Shown: positions 35,626 through 45,352 of the stretch, in pieces
Layout of the letters: the number at the start of each line of letters is the position of its first letter
How positions within the stretch are numbered: position 1 is the first letter of the stretch
Assembly: GCA_016200895.1 (NCBI GenBank)
Contig: JACQDX010000104.1
Location: 152,558-216,557 of the forward strand
DNA length: 64,000 bases
Direction of reading: 5' to 3'
Origin: Burkholderiales bacterium
GTDB lineage: Bacteria; Pseudomonadota; Gammaproteobacteria; Burkholderiales; Burkholderiaceae_D
Position numbers and translations under genes: made by a program
The notes under the pieces: model-generated
What the model saw: the letters and a program-made list of their open reading frames with translations, nothing else
Told to the model about the DNA's origin: nothing
Database searches by the model: none

Positions 35626-36828
35626 ATGATGGAGTTCGATATGGTTGATAACGCCACACAAGGCACCGTAATCAAGGTTGTCGGCGTAGGTGGCGCAGGC
35701 GGCAATGCGGTTCAGCACATGATCAACAAAGGCGTGTCCGGCGTTGAGTTCATAGCAGCAAACACAGATGCGCAAGCACTGTTGCAGTCTAAAGCAAACA
35801 ATGTGATACAGATCGGCGAGACTGGTCTGGGTGCAGGCATGAAACCGGAAGTCGGCCGCAAGCTGGCGGAAGAATCCCGTGCCCGTATTGAAGATGCATT
35901 GCGCGGCGCGCACATGGTATTTATCGCTGCAGGTATGGGCGGTGGTACAGGTACAGGTGCTGCTCCGGTAGTTGCGCAAGTCGCCAAAGAATTAGGTGCA
36001 TTGACGGTTGCGGTGGTTTCCAAACCATTTTCTTACGAAGGTCAGAAATGCATGGACATCGCCGACGAAGGTCTGGAAGCTTTGTCCCAACATGTCGATT
36101 CACTGATCATCATTCTCAACGAAAAACTCGAAGAGATTTATGAAGACGACAGCATGATCGAATGGCTGCAACATGCAGATGATGTCCTGAACAATGCCGT
36201 CGCCGGTATTGCCGAGATCATCAATGTGCCTGGCCATATCAACGTCGACTTCAATGACGTGAAAACCATCATGGGTGAACAAGGCAAGGCCATGATGGGT
36301 ACGGCAACAGCTTCTGGTGTTGACCGTGCACGTATCGCCGCTGAACAGGCAGTTGCGTCACCACTGCTGGACGGTATCGATTTGTCCGGTGCTCGTGGCG
36401 TGTTGGTGAATGTTACTGCCAGCCGTGGTCTGAAAGGTAAAGAGATCAAGGAAGTCATGTCTACAGTGCGCGCTTTTGCTGCACCGGATGCATCGATTGC
36501 CCAGGGTATCGCTTACGACGACAACATGGGCGACGATATCCGTGTAACAGTAGTCGCAACTGGTCTTGGTCGTGGCAAGAAAAATATACAGCTGGTGCAA
36601 ACACCAATGCTGCGTACCGGTACGCACAATGAAACAGTGATGGCCAGCCCTGTCATGACATCTGCCACCATCAGCACTGGTGCTGCAACTGGTTCAGCAG
36701 GCTTTGATGGCTTGAGCAAACCTGCAGTATGGCGTCGTGAATCTGCGTCAGAGACAGTACGTGCCCTGGAAAAAAATGGCATGGAAACTTACGATATCCC
36801 AGCTTTCCTGCGCAAACAGGCTGACTGA
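35626..36828 (+). CDS. ftsZ: Cell division tubulin homologue FtsZ
   Basis: The product has 400 residues. It polymerises with GTP into the Z ring. Seen: GVGGAGGNAVQHM, the tubulin signature GGGTGTGAAPVVA, the T7 loop NVDFNDVKTIM, and the C-terminal tail YDIPAFLRKQAD, which binds FtsA and ZapD (zapD is also in this window). Two ATG codons stand in tandem at the start behind CTGGAGGAG, an almost perfect ribosome binding site. A terminator follows directly. Confidence 0.98.
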   Translation: MMEFDMVDNATQGTVIKVVGVGGAGGNAVQHMINKGVSGVEFIAANTDAQALLQSKANNVIQIGETGLGAGMKPEVGRKLAEESRARIEDALRGAHMVFIAAGMGGGTGTGAAPVVAQVAKELGALTVAVVSKPFSYEGQKCMDIADEGLEALSQHVDSLIIILNEKLEEIYEDDSMIEWLQHADDVLNNAVAGIAEIINVPGHINVDFNDVKTIMGEQGKAMMGTATASGVDRARIAAEQAVASPLLDGIDLSGARGVLVNVTASRGLKGKEIKEVMSTVRAFAAPDASIAQGIAYDDNMGDDIRVTVVATGLGRGKKNIQLVQTPMLRTGTHNETVMASPVMTSATISTGAATGSAGFDGLSKPAVWRRESASETVRALEKNGMETYDIPAFLRKQAD

Positions 36829-36848
36829 TTTATCTGGCTTTTCTGCAG

Positions 36849-36880
36849 AACGCCAGCTTCGAAAGAGGCTGGCGTTTTTT
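36849..36880 (+). terminator. Intrinsic terminator of the dcw cluster
   Basis: AACGCCAGC pairs with GCTGGCGTT and is followed by TTTT, about 20 nt past the ftsZ stop. Confidence 0.92.
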
Positions 36881-36945
36881 ATTGTAAATCTCAAGAATTG
36901 CACACGAGTGTCCGGAATAAGGCGTGACAGAAAATGACTTGCATA

Positions 36946-37135
36946 TCCCCTCCCTTTCAAGGGGAGGGTTAGGGTGGGGATGGGTTTCGGTCAATTGACA
37001 GTAAATGAATTTGCTAAAGAAACCCATCCCCATCCCTGCCATTCCACCGCGCTGCTTGCAAGCAGCTTAGAAATTTGTGGCACAAAGCTACGCTTTGCGA
37101 ATTCCCACAAAGCTCCCCTTGAAGGGGAAGGAACT
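36946..37135. repeat. Composite inverted-repeat block R3
   Basis: The outer arms CCCTCCCTTTCAAGGGGAG (from about 36951) and CTCCCCTTGAAGGGGAAGG (from about 37112) are near reverse complements. An inner pair, GGGGATGGGTTTC (36976-36988) and GAAACCCATCCCC (37019-37031), is a perfect 13-bp inverted repeat. There is no ORF. It looks like a small non-autonomous or palindromic intergenic element. Confidence 0.7.
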
Positions 37136-37272
37136 TGAAACACTTCTTTTCAAGGTAAGTACTTAAATTTCCTGTTACACCATAAAGGAAACAGGAGAAG
37201 TCGAAAATTTTTTCCATGCAAAAGTAGATGACCGAAAAAATCTAACGAAAAAATGATGAGAAACTGCATAAG

Positions 37273-37402
37273 GTCGCAAGATGGTTTTCTCTTGTCTTTC
37301 TCTGTGGTGTAGCAGGGAACTCGTGTGGCATGCCACGCGCCTGCGTAACTAAGTGCAAGCAGACTTTCCTTCCTCTGTGTCTCTGTGTTGAGAGGTCTTT
37401 CC
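37273..37402. repeat. CTCTGTG repeat block related to 6810-6948
   Basis: It contains GGTTTTCTCTTG, CTCTGTGG and then TTCCTCTGTGTCTCTGTG-TTGAGAGGTCTT (37370-37399). The last part matches 6911-6948 apart from one missing octamer. The rest of 36881-37545 holds no gene that I can support. Confidence 0.65.
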
Positions 37403-37545
37403 TTTAACTTCTGCAAGAAAATTCTAGCTCAGGCATACTTGCGTCCTTCACTGTCGGTGTTGATATGGCTCAAACTTCCTGCTTTTTGCGGAGGCAGCAT
37501 GCAGCAAGGCAATGAATATCCGAATACTTATCTAGGGAGCATAAA

Positions 37546-38052
37546 ATGACAATCAAGATTGGCGATACCCTGCCTGAAGGCAGCCTGGCAGAATTTATTG
37601 AAGTGGAATCAGAAGGATGTTCACTCGGACCAAATACGTTCAAAGTCGCAGACCTGACCAAAGGTAAAACAATTGCGATTTTTGGCCTGCCTGGCGCGTA
37701 CACGCCAACTTGCTCAGCCAAGCATGTGCCTGGCTATGTTGCATTGGCAGCAGATTTGAAAGCCAAAGGCGTTGATGAAATCTGGTGTGTTTCTGTGAAT
37801 GACGCATTCGTCATGGGCGCATGGGGCCGTGATCAAAAATCCACAGGTATCGTGCGCATGATGGCTGACGGCAATGCAGATTTCAGCAAGGCGCTGGGCC
37901 TGGATGCAGATTTTAGCAAATTCGGCATGGGCACACGCTCCCAGCGCTATTCCTTGCTGGCGGTTGACGGTGTCGTCAAGCAACTGAATATCGAAGAAGG
38001 CGGTAAGTTTGAAGTGTCGAACGCAGAAACACTGTTGGCACAACTGGGCTAA
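37546..38052 (+). CDS. Peroxiredoxin, Prx5-type
   Basis: The product has 168 residues with a thioredoxin fold. The peroxidatic cysteine lies in GLPGAYTPTCSAKHVPGY (Cys56), the Prx5 signature. A second cysteine (Cys81, WCVSVND) follows. It reduces hydrogen peroxide or organic hydroperoxides, probably with glutathione or thioredoxin as donor; there is no fused glutaredoxin domain. It is monocistronic, with a bidirectional terminator shared with the convergent GNAT gene. Confidence 0.93.
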   Translation: MTIKIGDTLPEGSLAEFIEVESEGCSLGPNTFKVADLTKGKTIAIFGLPGAYTPTCSAKHVPGYVALAADLKAKGVDEIWCVSVNDAFVMGAWGRDQKSTGIVRMMADGNADFSKALGLDADFSKFGMGTRSQRYSLLAVDGVVKQLNIEEGGKFEVSNAETLLAQLG

Positions 38053-38072
38053 TCAGGTCTTCTGACTCGCAT

Positions 38073-38113
38073 AAAAAATGGCGCGCAGTTTTTGAACTGA
38101 GCGCCATTTTTTT
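38073..38113. terminator. Bidirectional terminator between prx and GNAT genes
   Basis: AAAAAATGGCGC pairs with GCGCCATTTTTT around a GCAGTTTTTGAACTGA segment that itself folds (CAGTT/AACTG). T-runs occur on both strands. Confidence 0.9.
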
Positions 38114-38125
38114 CTATACGATATT

Positions 38126-38617
38126 TTATTCAAGCGACTTGCTCATGATATGCGATTGCACACCATAACCCTGGTCGCTATAAAAATCCATGGCATTGCG
38201 GTTGAAGTCGAATACTTCCAGCCTGATTTCCACTGCGTCATGCTGACGTGCCCAGTTAGTCGCGCCATCCATCAATAATTTTCCTATTCCTCGCTTCTGA
38301 TGCGCATCAGATACCACGATAGTCCCTATGCGGCAGATACGGCGCCGGTACAAGAAGGGGATCGTGGTGTTTTCATGCCAGCTCATGGTGATAAAACCCA
38401 GAACTTGCTCTCTCTCGCAGGCCAGCAATGCACAGCCGACCGGGTTTTCAAACGTGCCGTGCCAGAACTGGCGGTCAAGTTCACGATTCGGTTTTCGCAC
38501 AAAAATCCTGGGTGCAGCAGCATGATGCAGGGCATTGATCTGATCAGCGAGGTCGCACATGGCATCCAGATCAGTGACGGTTGCGCGGCGAATTTGAATT
38601 GTTGTTTTTGTATTCAT
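38126..38617 (-). CDS. GNAT-family N-acetyltransferase
   Basis: The product has 163 residues. The acetyl-CoA loop is [19 protein letters not shown] (about residues 103-121), followed by the C-terminal [13 protein letters not shown] motif common in the family. It differs from the GNAT at the left edge. The substrate is unknown. It converges on prx and is divergent from lpxC, with about 70 nt between the two starts. Confidence 0.85.
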   Translation of the reverse strand: MNTKTTIQIRRATVTDLDAMCDLADQINALHHAAAPRIFVRKPNRELDRQFWHGTFENPVGCALLACEREQVLGFITMSWHENTTIPFLYRRRICRIGTIVVSDAHQKRGIGKLLMDGATNWARQHDAVEIRLEVFDFNRNAMDFYSDQGYGVQSHIMSKSLE

Positions 38618-38676
38618 TTTTAATATGTGAAACGGCTAATTTTTCTCACTCCTGCATGGGAAATTGCCTGAAACGC

Positions 38677-38689
38677 TATAATAGCGCGA
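38677..38689 (+). promoter_or_regulatory. -10 box inside a palindrome directly before lpxC
   Basis: TATAAT (38677-38682) is the centre of CGCTATAATAGCG (38675-38687), a perfect 13-bp dyad. The expected start is about 38689, the A of the lpxC ATG. No Shine-Dalgarno sequence is visible, so a leaderless mRNA is possible. A -35 hexamer is not evident. Confidence 0.45.
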
Positions 38690-39624
38690 TGTTAAAGCAA
38701 AGAACCATCAAACAAGTCGTGAAAACCGTTGGCGTCGGTCTGCATTCTGGCACCAAGGTTGAACTCGTCATGCGCCCGGCACCGGTAGATACCGGCATTA
38801 TCTTCACGCGTACTGACTTGAACCCTCCCGTGGTTTTGCCTGCCCAGGCGCTGGGCGTGGGCGACACCCGCATGGCGTCGACCTTGTCGAATGAGCATGG
38901 CAAGGTATCGACGGTGGAACATTTGCTGTCTGCCTGCGCAGGTCTGGGAATTGACAATCTGTACATTGACGTCAGCGCAGAAGAAATCCCCATCATGGAC
39001 GGTTCAGCTTCATCTTTCGTCTATTTATTGCAGCAGGCTGGCATGCAGGAACAAGACGCGGCCAAGAAATTTATCCGCGTTTTGAAACCAGTAGAAATTC
39101 GCGAAGGTACGGGCAAATCTGAAAAGTGGGCGAGGCTGGAACCTTTCAATGGTTTCAAACTGCATTTCTTTATTGAGTTCAATCATCCGGCAGTCGATGG
39201 TACGGTGCAAACGGCAGAGGTTGATTTTGCCAGCGCCACCTTTGTGCAAGATGTTGCCAGAGCACGGACTTTCGGTTTCATGCAGGATGTGGAAATGCTC
39301 AGGGGCATAGGGCTGGCGCGTGGTGGTTCCATGGAAAACGCGATTGTCATGGATGAATACCGCATCCTGAATTCAGATGGCCTGCGTTTTGATGATGAGT
39401 TTGTGCGCCACAAAATCCTGGATGCGATTGGTGATTTATACCTGATAGGCCATCCTTTCCTCGCCAGTTATACTGCCCACAAGTCTGGTCATGGCTTGAA
39501 TAATCAGTTACTGCGTGCCTTGTTGGCCCAGCCAGATGCTTATGAAATTGTTAGCTTTGATGATATGGACTTGGCACCACCGACTTATGCCACGCAAGTA
39601 GACAGGGAGTGGGCGCTCGCTTGA
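38689..39624 (+). CDS. lpxC: UDP-3-O-acyl-GlcNAc deacetylase LpxC
   Basis: The product has 311 residues from [21 protein letters not shown]. It is the zinc amidase that commits UDP-GlcNAc to lipid A. Seen: [15 protein letters not shown] (zinc His), the [10 protein letters not shown] motif (second His and Asp) and the C-terminal [11 protein letters not shown] catalytic His. It is a cytoplasmic enzyme. A longer frame reaching back to 38581 would overlap the GNAT gene and lacks the family N-terminus. It converges with the DUF721 gene. Confidence 0.97.
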   Translation: MLKQRTIKQVVKTVGVGLHSGTKVELVMRPAPVDTGIIFTRTDLNPPVVLPAQALGVGDTRMASTLSNEHGKVSTVEHLLSACAGLGIDNLYIDVSAEEIPIMDGSASSFVYLLQQAGMQEQDAAKKFIRVLKPVEIREGTGKSEKWARLEPFNGFKLHFFIEFNHPAVDGTVQTAEVDFASATFVQDVARARTFGFMQDVEMLRGIGLARGGSMENAIVMDEYRILNSDGLRFDDEFVRHKILDAIGDLYLIGHPFLASYTAHKSGHGLNNQLLRALLAQPDAYEIVSFDDMDLAPPTYATQVDREWALA

Positions 39625-39658
39625 TACTATGAGTTTTAGCTTATCTGCCTCAACTGAT

Positions 39659-40162
39659 TCAGCTTTCAGAGCGATGGCGCTGTATCAAACGCCCTAGTGC
39701 GGCACGTAAACCTGCATTCTGTGGCGTATCTTCCAGCGCATGTTCCAACTGCCCAAAAGCCTGCAAAGCCTTGCCTGAAAAAGCTATTTGCTTTACGGCA
39801 ACAGGTTTCTCCACGACACGCCTGACTTGTACTTTAATCCGGATTGCGTTAATCTGCCATCCCCGTTCTTGCAAAAATGCTTGCAGTTTCGGGCATTGTT
39901 GTTTCAATTTGGTCGCCAGTGCGGCATTCGGCGCGGAAAGCGTCAACTGTCCCTCCGTTACTTGCATAACCTCACAAGAGGCAAATATCGGCGGCAGTAT
40001 GGACCCACAGTCTTTTTGCAGCTTCAAATTGCGCTGCACTGTGGGTAGCAGTTGGGAGATTCTCTCATTACTGCGCAAAAAGTCACCGGCTTCGCTGGCA
40101 CCAGGCACTTTGCGACCGCGTTTAATGTTAATCGGATAGGTAGGGCGTGAGAATGTTGACAT
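39659..40162 (-). CDS. DUF721/DciA-like protein
   Basis: The product has 167 residues from the ATG at 40162. The domain at about 25-110 (LRSNERISQLLPTVQRNLKL...LTLSAPNAALATKLKQ) fits DUF721. Family knowledge: DciA proteins of this family load the replicative helicase DnaB in bacteria lacking DnaC. Basic N- and C-termini support DNA binding. The position between lpxC and the M23 peptidase gene is typical for betaproteobacteria. The DciA function is inferred from family membership. Confidence 0.8.
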   Translation of the reverse strand: MSTFSRPTYPINIKRGRKVPGASEAGDFLRSNERISQLLPTVQRNLKLQKDCGSILPPIFASCEVMQVTEGQLTLSAPNAALATKLKQQCPKLQAFLQERGWQINAIRIKVQVRRVVEKPVAVKQIAFSGKALQAFGQLEHALEDTPQNAGLRAALGRLIQRHRSES

Positions 40163-40244
40163 GCGCAATACCTTACCACAAACAGGACAGGCCAGCTCTC
40201 ACAAGGAGCTATAGGTCATCCATCGTTTTCAGAGGAGCATATTG

Positions 40245-41201
40245 ATGCAAATCATTTTGATGCACTCCCGTTTTACCCAGGCAAAGTCAGTGACTTTGTC
40301 TTCCCGTCACGTGATTCTTGGTTTATTTGCATTTCTGCTCGTTACTACTTTCTGTGCAGCACTGATGGCTGCGTTGACCTTGAAGTTGGCCAGTGCTGAC
40401 TTGCCGCTTTTGCGCGACCTGGTACCGGTAGTTGCCAGTGATAATGGCAATGTTGGCAATAAAGATAAGTATATGAAAGAAAACCTGGCCGCCATGGCGG
40501 CCAAACTAGGCGAAATGCAGGCACAACTGATACGCCTGGACGCACTTGGTGAAAGGGTGCAGGGTCTGGCGGGTGTCAAGCCAGAGGAATTCAATTTCAA
40601 GGAAATGCCAGGACGTGGTGGCCCTGAAGTATCTACCCAGCCAGCGCAGGAATTGAATCTGGCTGAGTTCCAGGCCGCGCTGGCGGCCATGTCGGTGGAT
40701 ATAGAACACCGTTCAGATTATATGAATGTGGTGGAAACCAAGCTCATGGGCTTCAAGGTGCAATCCAAGCTCTTGCCCACTATCCAGCCAGTTAACGTTG
40801 CTTATAATGCATCCGGCTTTGGCTGGCGACTAGACCCATTCTCTGGCCGCAGTGCTTTTCATGAAGGCATCGATTTTTCCAGCCCCAGCGGTACACCTAT
40901 CGTCGCAGCTGCTGGTGGTGTGGTGGTGGCGGCAGAATACCACCCGCAATTTGGCAATATGGTGGAAATCGATCATGGTGGTGAAATCATGACCCGTTAT
41001 GCCCATTCCTCCAAAATCTACGTCAAGCTCGGCGATATTGTGAAGCGTGGCCAGCATATTGCTGACATTGGTTCTACAGGCCGGTCCACTGGTTCGCATT
41101 TGCACTTTGAAGTGCATGTCAAAGGCGTGCCGCAAAATCCTCATAAATTCCTGTCTGCAGGGGCTAATCAGGCCAATCTTGCCGCCGTGAACCAGAAGTA
41201 G
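40245..41201 (+). CDS. M23-family metallopeptidase (cell wall)
   Basis: The product has 318 residues from the ATG behind AGAGGAG. There is an N-terminal membrane helix (about 25-47), a coiled coil (about 75-100) and a C-terminal LytM/M23 domain. The zinc ligands are present: HEGIDFSSPSG (H and D) and SHLHFEVHV (HxH). It is therefore probably an active peptidoglycan endopeptidase, unlike the EnvC/NlpD activators that lost these residues. The position before secA is conserved in related genomes (general knowledge). Confidence 0.92.
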   Translation: MQIILMHSRFTQAKSVTLSSRHVILGLFAFLLVTTFCAALMAALTLKLASADLPLLRDLVPVVASDNGNVGNKDKYMKENLAAMAAKLGEMQAQLIRLDALGERVQGLAGVKPEEFNFKEMPGRGGPEVSTQPAQELNLAEFQAALAAMSVDIEHRSDYMNVVETKLMGFKVQSKLLPTIQPVNVAYNASGFGWRLDPFSGRSAFHEGIDFSSPSGTPIVAAAGGVVVAAEYHPQFGNMVEIDHGGEIMTRYAHSSKIYVKLGDIVKRGQHIADIGSTGRSTGSHLHFEVHVKGVPQNPHKFLSAGANQANLAAVNQK

Positions 41202-41210
41202 GACATACGA

Positions 41211-41386
41211 AAAATTGCCCCAGCTACGTTGCAGCTCCTAGTCGTACTATTTGTACTGCCGTCGTCGCTGTCGGTGTAGTTGGGGTTTCAGACAACACGT
41301 TGTCTGCCGACGTAACGAACCGCCCCTGCAAGGGCGGTTTCCTAAAGCGATAGCCCTTGCTGAGGCAATTTTGTGTAAGTCCTATT
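41211..41386 (+). repeat. Dispersed repeat R1, copy 2
   Basis: About 176 bp matching 15602-15796 in the same orientation, from AAAATTGCCCCAG to GTGTAAGTCCTATT. The core from 41282 is best conserved. It lies 10 nt after the M23 stop codon. The remainder up to secA (41387-41615) shows no other feature I can support. Confidence 0.85.
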
Positions 41387-41615
41387 GAGATTGCCGATTC
41401 AGTCACCAACTGCTAGCGCATGTCTGGGAATTGTTTGCCAGGAGCTCGCCTGGTAATTGCTAAAAAATCTATTTTCTTGCTTAGTTGGCAGGAGAATTGC
41501 GCATTTACTGGTTAATTGAGTGTCACATGGTAAAATCACAGGTTATCCTAATGTTGTTGTCAAATTAAGCACTATTCCAACAATTTTTTCAAGAATTTAA
41601 CTTTCCGTTCATAGC

Positions 41616-44375
41616 ATGTCATTCCTGACCAAGATATTCGGCAGCCGCAATCAGCGGCTTTTGAAGCAATACCAAAAGACGGTGCGTGAGATCAACGCAT
41701 TGGAACCCAAGCTGGAAGCCTTGTCGGACGAGGCTTTGCAAGCCAAGACTGCAGAGTTCAAAGCACGTGTTGCGAACGGAGAGACACTTGATGCCATCCT
41801 CCCGGAAGCCTTCGCAGTCTGTCGCGAGGCTAGCAAACGCGTCCTGAAAATGCGTCACTTTGACGTGCAGATGATAGGCGGCATGGTTTTGCATTACGGC
41901 AAAATTGCTGAAATGGGCACGGGCGAGGGTAAAACCCTGATGGCGACCCTGCCAATTTACCTGAATGCCTTGTCAGGCAAGGGCGTGCACGTTGTTACCG
42001 TGAATGATTACCTGGCACAGCGCGACGCTGAATGGATGGGCCAATTGTATGGCTGGCTGGGTCTGACTACCGGTATCAATCTGTCGCAGCTTGATCACGA
42101 CGCCAAGCAGGCAGCCTATGGCTCTGACATCACTTACGGCACGAATAACGAATATGGTTTCGATTATCTGCGCGATAACATGGTTTATGAAGCCAAAGAC
42201 CGTGTACAACGCAGCTTGAATTTTGCCGTCGTCGATGAAGTTGACTCGATTCTTATCGATGAAGCCCGTACGCCTTTGATCATTTCCGGTCAGGCTGAAA
42301 ATCACACCGAGCTGTATTACAAAATTAATGAAGTACCAAAACTGCTGACTCTGCAAATCGGTGAAGAAACACCGGATGGCAAAGGCAAGATTGAAGTACA
42401 TGGTGATTACACCAAGGACGAAAAAGCCCATCAGGTCTTGCTGACTGAAGCGGGCCATGACAAGGCAGAAAACATACTCACGCAAATGGGATTGCTGCCT
42501 GAAGGCGCTTCCCTGTATGACGCGGCTAACATCACGCTGATCCATCACCTGTATGCGGCATTGCGCGCGCACGCTCTGTATTTCAAAGATCAGCACTATG
42601 TCGTGCAAGAGGGTGAAATCGTCATCGTTGATGAATTCACTGGCCGCATGATGACAGGTCGTCGCTGGTCTGATGGTTTGCACCAGGCTGTTGAAGCCAA
42701 AGAAGGTGTGCGCATCCAGAACGAAAACCAGACACTGGCATCGATCACTTTCCAGAATTATTTCCGTATGTATGCCAAGCTGTCAGGCATGACAGGTACG
42801 GCGGATACTGAGGCTTATGAATTCCAGGAAATCTACGGTCTGGAAACCGTGGTCATTCCACCCAACCGTCCTTCTCAGCGTAAGGACAGGCAAGATCAGG
42901 TTTATAAGTCTGCGCAAGAAAAATACAATGCCATGCTGATTGATATCCAGGATTGCTACGAACGTGGCCAGCCGGTGTTGGTGGGTACGACCTCGATTGA
43001 AAATTCTGAACTCTTGTCCGACATACTGACCAAGGCCAGTTTGCCGCACAATGTCTTGAACGCCAAACAGCATGCCCGCGAAGCGGAAATCATTGCCCAG
43101 GCTGGTCGTCCAAAAGCCATCACCATTGCTACCAATATGGCGGGCCGTGGTACGGATATCGTGCTCGGTGGTAATGTCGCCAAGCAAGTGCAAATGATAG
43201 AAGCCAATGCTGCTTTGTCTGACGCAGACAAGCAGACGCAATCGCAAAAACTGCGCGATGAATGGCAATCCCTGCATGAGGCTGTTGTCAATGCCGGTGG
43301 TTTGCATATCGTCGGTACTGAGCGTCATGAATCCCGCCGCGTTGATAATCAATTGCGTGGCCGTTCTGGTCGTCAGGGTGATCCGGGTTCTTCCCGTTTC
43401 TATCTGTCACTCGATGATACTTTGCTGCGTATTTTTGCCGGTGACCGTGTCCGTGCCATTATGGACAGGCTGAAAATGCCTGAAGGCGAACCTATCGAAG
43501 CAGGCATCGTTTCCCGCTCGATAGAATCTGCGCAGCGCAAGGTCGAAGCACGTAACTTTGATATTCGTAAGCAATTGCTGGAATACGATGACGTCGCCAA
43601 TGACCAGCGTAAAGTGATCTACCAGCAGCGTAATGAATTGCTGGAAGCGCAGGACATGGCAGAACTGATTTCTTCGCTGCGTCATGGCATGTTCGAAGAT
43701 ATCGTACGTGAATATGTACCGGCAGAATCAGTCGAAGAGCAGTGGAATATCCCTGGCCTTGAAGCTGTCTTGCGTGATGAATGGGCGCTGGATTTGTCGC
43801 TGACGCAAATTCTGAAAGACGATGCCAATATCACGGATGAAGATATTCTTGAACGCGTGCAAAAAGGCGCTAAGGAAGTGTATGACGCCAAGATTGCTAT
43901 CGTGGGTAAAGAGTCTTTTGCCGGTTTCGAGCGCAATGTCATGCTGCAAAGCATAGATACCCATTGGCGTGAACATCTGGCTGCGCTGGATCACTTGCGC
44001 CAAGGCATACATCTGCGCGGTTATGCACAGAAAAATCCCAAGCAGGAATACAAGCGCGAAGCTTTCGAGCTGTTTGGTCAGATGCTGGAAGCCATCAAGA
44101 ACGAAGTGGTCAGGACCGTGGTTACTGTGCGCATACAATCCCGTGAAGAGATTGATGCCGCTGAAGAAAGACTGGCGCAGTCGCAGATTGAAAACGTCCA
44201 TTATCAGCATGCTGATTTTGACGCTGATGCAACGCCTGAAGAAATGCTGGCCCCGGTTGCCGATTTTGGGACGGAACAGCCAGAAATTAATTATGCCCTG
44301 AAGGTAGGCCGTAATGATCCTTGCCCTTGTGGCAGTGGCAAGAAATTTAAGCAATGTCATGGCAGATTGGCTTGA
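41616..44375 (+). CDS. secA: Protein translocase ATPase SecA
   Basis: The product has 919 residues, normal length. It drives preproteins through SecYEG. Seen: Walker A MGTGEGKT near 102-109, [15 protein letters not shown], the [10 protein letters not shown] motif of the second nucleotide domain, and the C-terminal zinc site [13 protein letters not shown], which binds SecB and lipids. It is followed by a terminator shared with the convergent regulator gene. Confidence 0.98.
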   Translation: MSFLTKIFGSRNQRLLKQYQKTVREINALEPKLEALSDEALQAKTAEFKARVANGETLDAILPEAFAVCREASKRVLKMRHFDVQMIGGMVLHYGKIAEMGTGEGKTLMATLPIYLNALSGKGVHVVTVNDYLAQRDAEWMGQLYGWLGLTTGINLSQLDHDAKQAAYGSDITYGTNNEYGFDYLRDNMVYEAKDRVQRSLNFAVVDEVDSILIDEARTPLIISGQAENHTELYYKINEVPKLLTLQIGEETPDGKGKIEVHGDYTKDEKAHQVLLTEAGHDKAENILTQMGLLPEGASLYDAANITLIHHLYAALRAHALYFKDQHYVVQEGEIVIVDEFTGRMMTGRRWSDGLHQAVEAKEGVRIQNENQTLASITFQNYFRMYAKLSGMTGTADTEAYEFQEIYGLETVVIPPNRPSQRKDRQDQVYKSAQEKYNAMLIDIQDCYERGQPVLVGTTSIENSELLSDILTKASLPHNVLNAKQHAREAEIIAQAGRPKAITIATNMAGRGTDIVLGGNVAKQVQMIEANAALSDADKQTQSQKLRDEWQSLHEAVVNAGGLHIVGTERHESRRVDNQLRGRSGRQGDPGSSRFYLSLDDTLLRIFAGDRVRAIMDRLKMPEGEPIEAGIVSRSIESAQRKVEARNFDIRKQLLEYDDVANDQRKVIYQQRNELLEAQDMAELISSLRHGMFEDIVREYVPAESVEEQWNIPGLEAVLRDEWALDLSLTQILKDDANITDEDILERVQKGAKEVYDAKIAIVGKESFAGFERNVMLQSIDTHWREHLAALDHLRQGIHLRGYAQKNPKQEYKREAFELFGQMLEAIKNEVVRTVVTVRIQSREEIDAAEERLAQSQIENVHYQHADFDADATPEEMLAPVADFGTEQPEINYALKVGRNDPCPCGSGKKFKQCHGRLA

Positions 44376-44404
44376 TCGATCTGCTGGCTAGTAAATGATC
44401 ATGG

Positions 44405-44432
44405 AAAAGGGGCGATATATTCGCCCCTTTTT
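44405..44432. terminator. Terminator shared by secA and the iclR-type gene
   Basis: AAAAGGGGCGA pairs with TTCGCCCCTTTT around TATA, with flanking A and T runs on both sides. It works in either direction. Confidence 0.92.
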
Positions 44433-44439
44433 CTATTTT

Positions 44440-45225
44440 TTATCTTAATGTGCCGTGTAATTCACGCACCAGTTGCAAGAGTCTGGGCCTGACGCCGTTG
44501 AGCAAAAATTCCTTGCTTAGCAAGAAGGCTGGCCCACCACAATTAATGGCAACAGTGGCTTGCCCTGCGCCCGGTGAGAAGGCAAGCGCGATGGCATTCA
44601 CATCGCTTTGCCATTCACCAAAGGAGCTGCAACATCCAGTCTCCCTGGCTTCATTCAGGCTGGCCTCAATGCCTGCGTACAGTTCCGGCCATAGGTCAGG
44701 CTGATATGCCTGGATCTCATCGAATACTGTCTGGCGTTCAGTCGCTGACATGCTGGCCAGCAAAGCCCTGCCCATCGCTGTACTCGCCAGAGGTATGCGC
44801 GAACCTACATCCAGGCTCAAAGTGAGTGCATTCTGGCTGCGGCAATTTTCTATGTAAATCATGCTGTGGCGATCACGCATGCCCAGCGACACCATGCCCT
44901 TGGAAAAATCTGCCAATTCTTGCATCAGAGGGCGCGCCAGTTGCCGCACATCCAACCTGGATATCATGGCGCTGCCCAGGGCCAGAGTTGCGGATCCAAG
45001 ACGGTACTGCCCCTGGCTGGTAATGTAATGTAGATACCCGAGCTTGGTCAGGGTATAGGTCAGGCGCGAAACCGTGGATTTTGGGAGCTGGCAGCGTAAT
45101 GCGATTTCCTGATTGCCCAGTGCTTTGTCGCCAGGGCGAAAGCAGGCAAGTACCTCCAGTCCGCGTGCCAGCGCAGTCACAAAATGGCGGTCTTCCTTGA
45201 TGTTAGTAGTCTCTTTGCTATTCAT
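44440..45225 (-). CDS. IclR-family transcriptional regulator
   Basis: The product has 261 residues from MNSKETTNIKEDRHFVTALARGLEVL; the longer upstream frame lacks family similarity. It has an N-terminal winged helix (LGNQEIALRCQLPKSTVSRLTYTL), then the IclR effector domain with ALLASMSATERQ and the C-terminal AIALAF region. It is divergent from an acyl-CoA dehydrogenase gene, so a fatty or aromatic acid derivative may be its ligand (inference). A perfect palindrome in the shared gap is its likely operator. Confidence 0.92.
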   Translation of the reverse strand: MNSKETTNIKEDRHFVTALARGLEVLACFRPGDKALGNQEIALRCQLPKSTVSRLTYTLTKLGYLHYITSQGQYRLGSATLALGSAMISRLDVRQLARPLMQELADFSKGMVSLGMRDRHSMIYIENCRSQNALTLSLDVGSRIPLASTAMGRALLASMSATERQTVFDEIQAYQPDLWPELYAGIEASLNEARETGCCSSFGEWQSDVNAIALAFSPGAGQATVAINCGGPAFLLSKEFLLNGVRPRLLQLVRELHGTLR

Positions 45226-45302
45226 AAAATTACTAGAATCCTCAACTTGACGCCGGTATGGGCACGGCCTAAAGTAAATGAAATGATATAAATTGGAATT
45301 TA

Positions 45303-45319
45303 ATTCTGCAATGCAGAAT
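45303..45319. promoter_or_regulatory. Perfect 17-bp palindrome, candidate IclR-type operator
   Basis: ATTCTGCA-A-TGCAGAAT is a perfect dyad. It lies between the divergent regulator (start 45225) and acyl-CoA dehydrogenase (start 45353) genes, 34 bp before the latter. Position and symmetry suggest the regulator's binding site. Confidence 0.65.
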
Positions 45320-45352
45320 AACATGCTCCCGTGATGCCAACCAAGGACGCCT

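Noticed and set aside
42783..43352. Long open frames antisense to secA, ftsZ, murF, argJ and other genes
   Set aside because: They are shadows of strongly conserved genes on the other strand and have no family similarity of their own.
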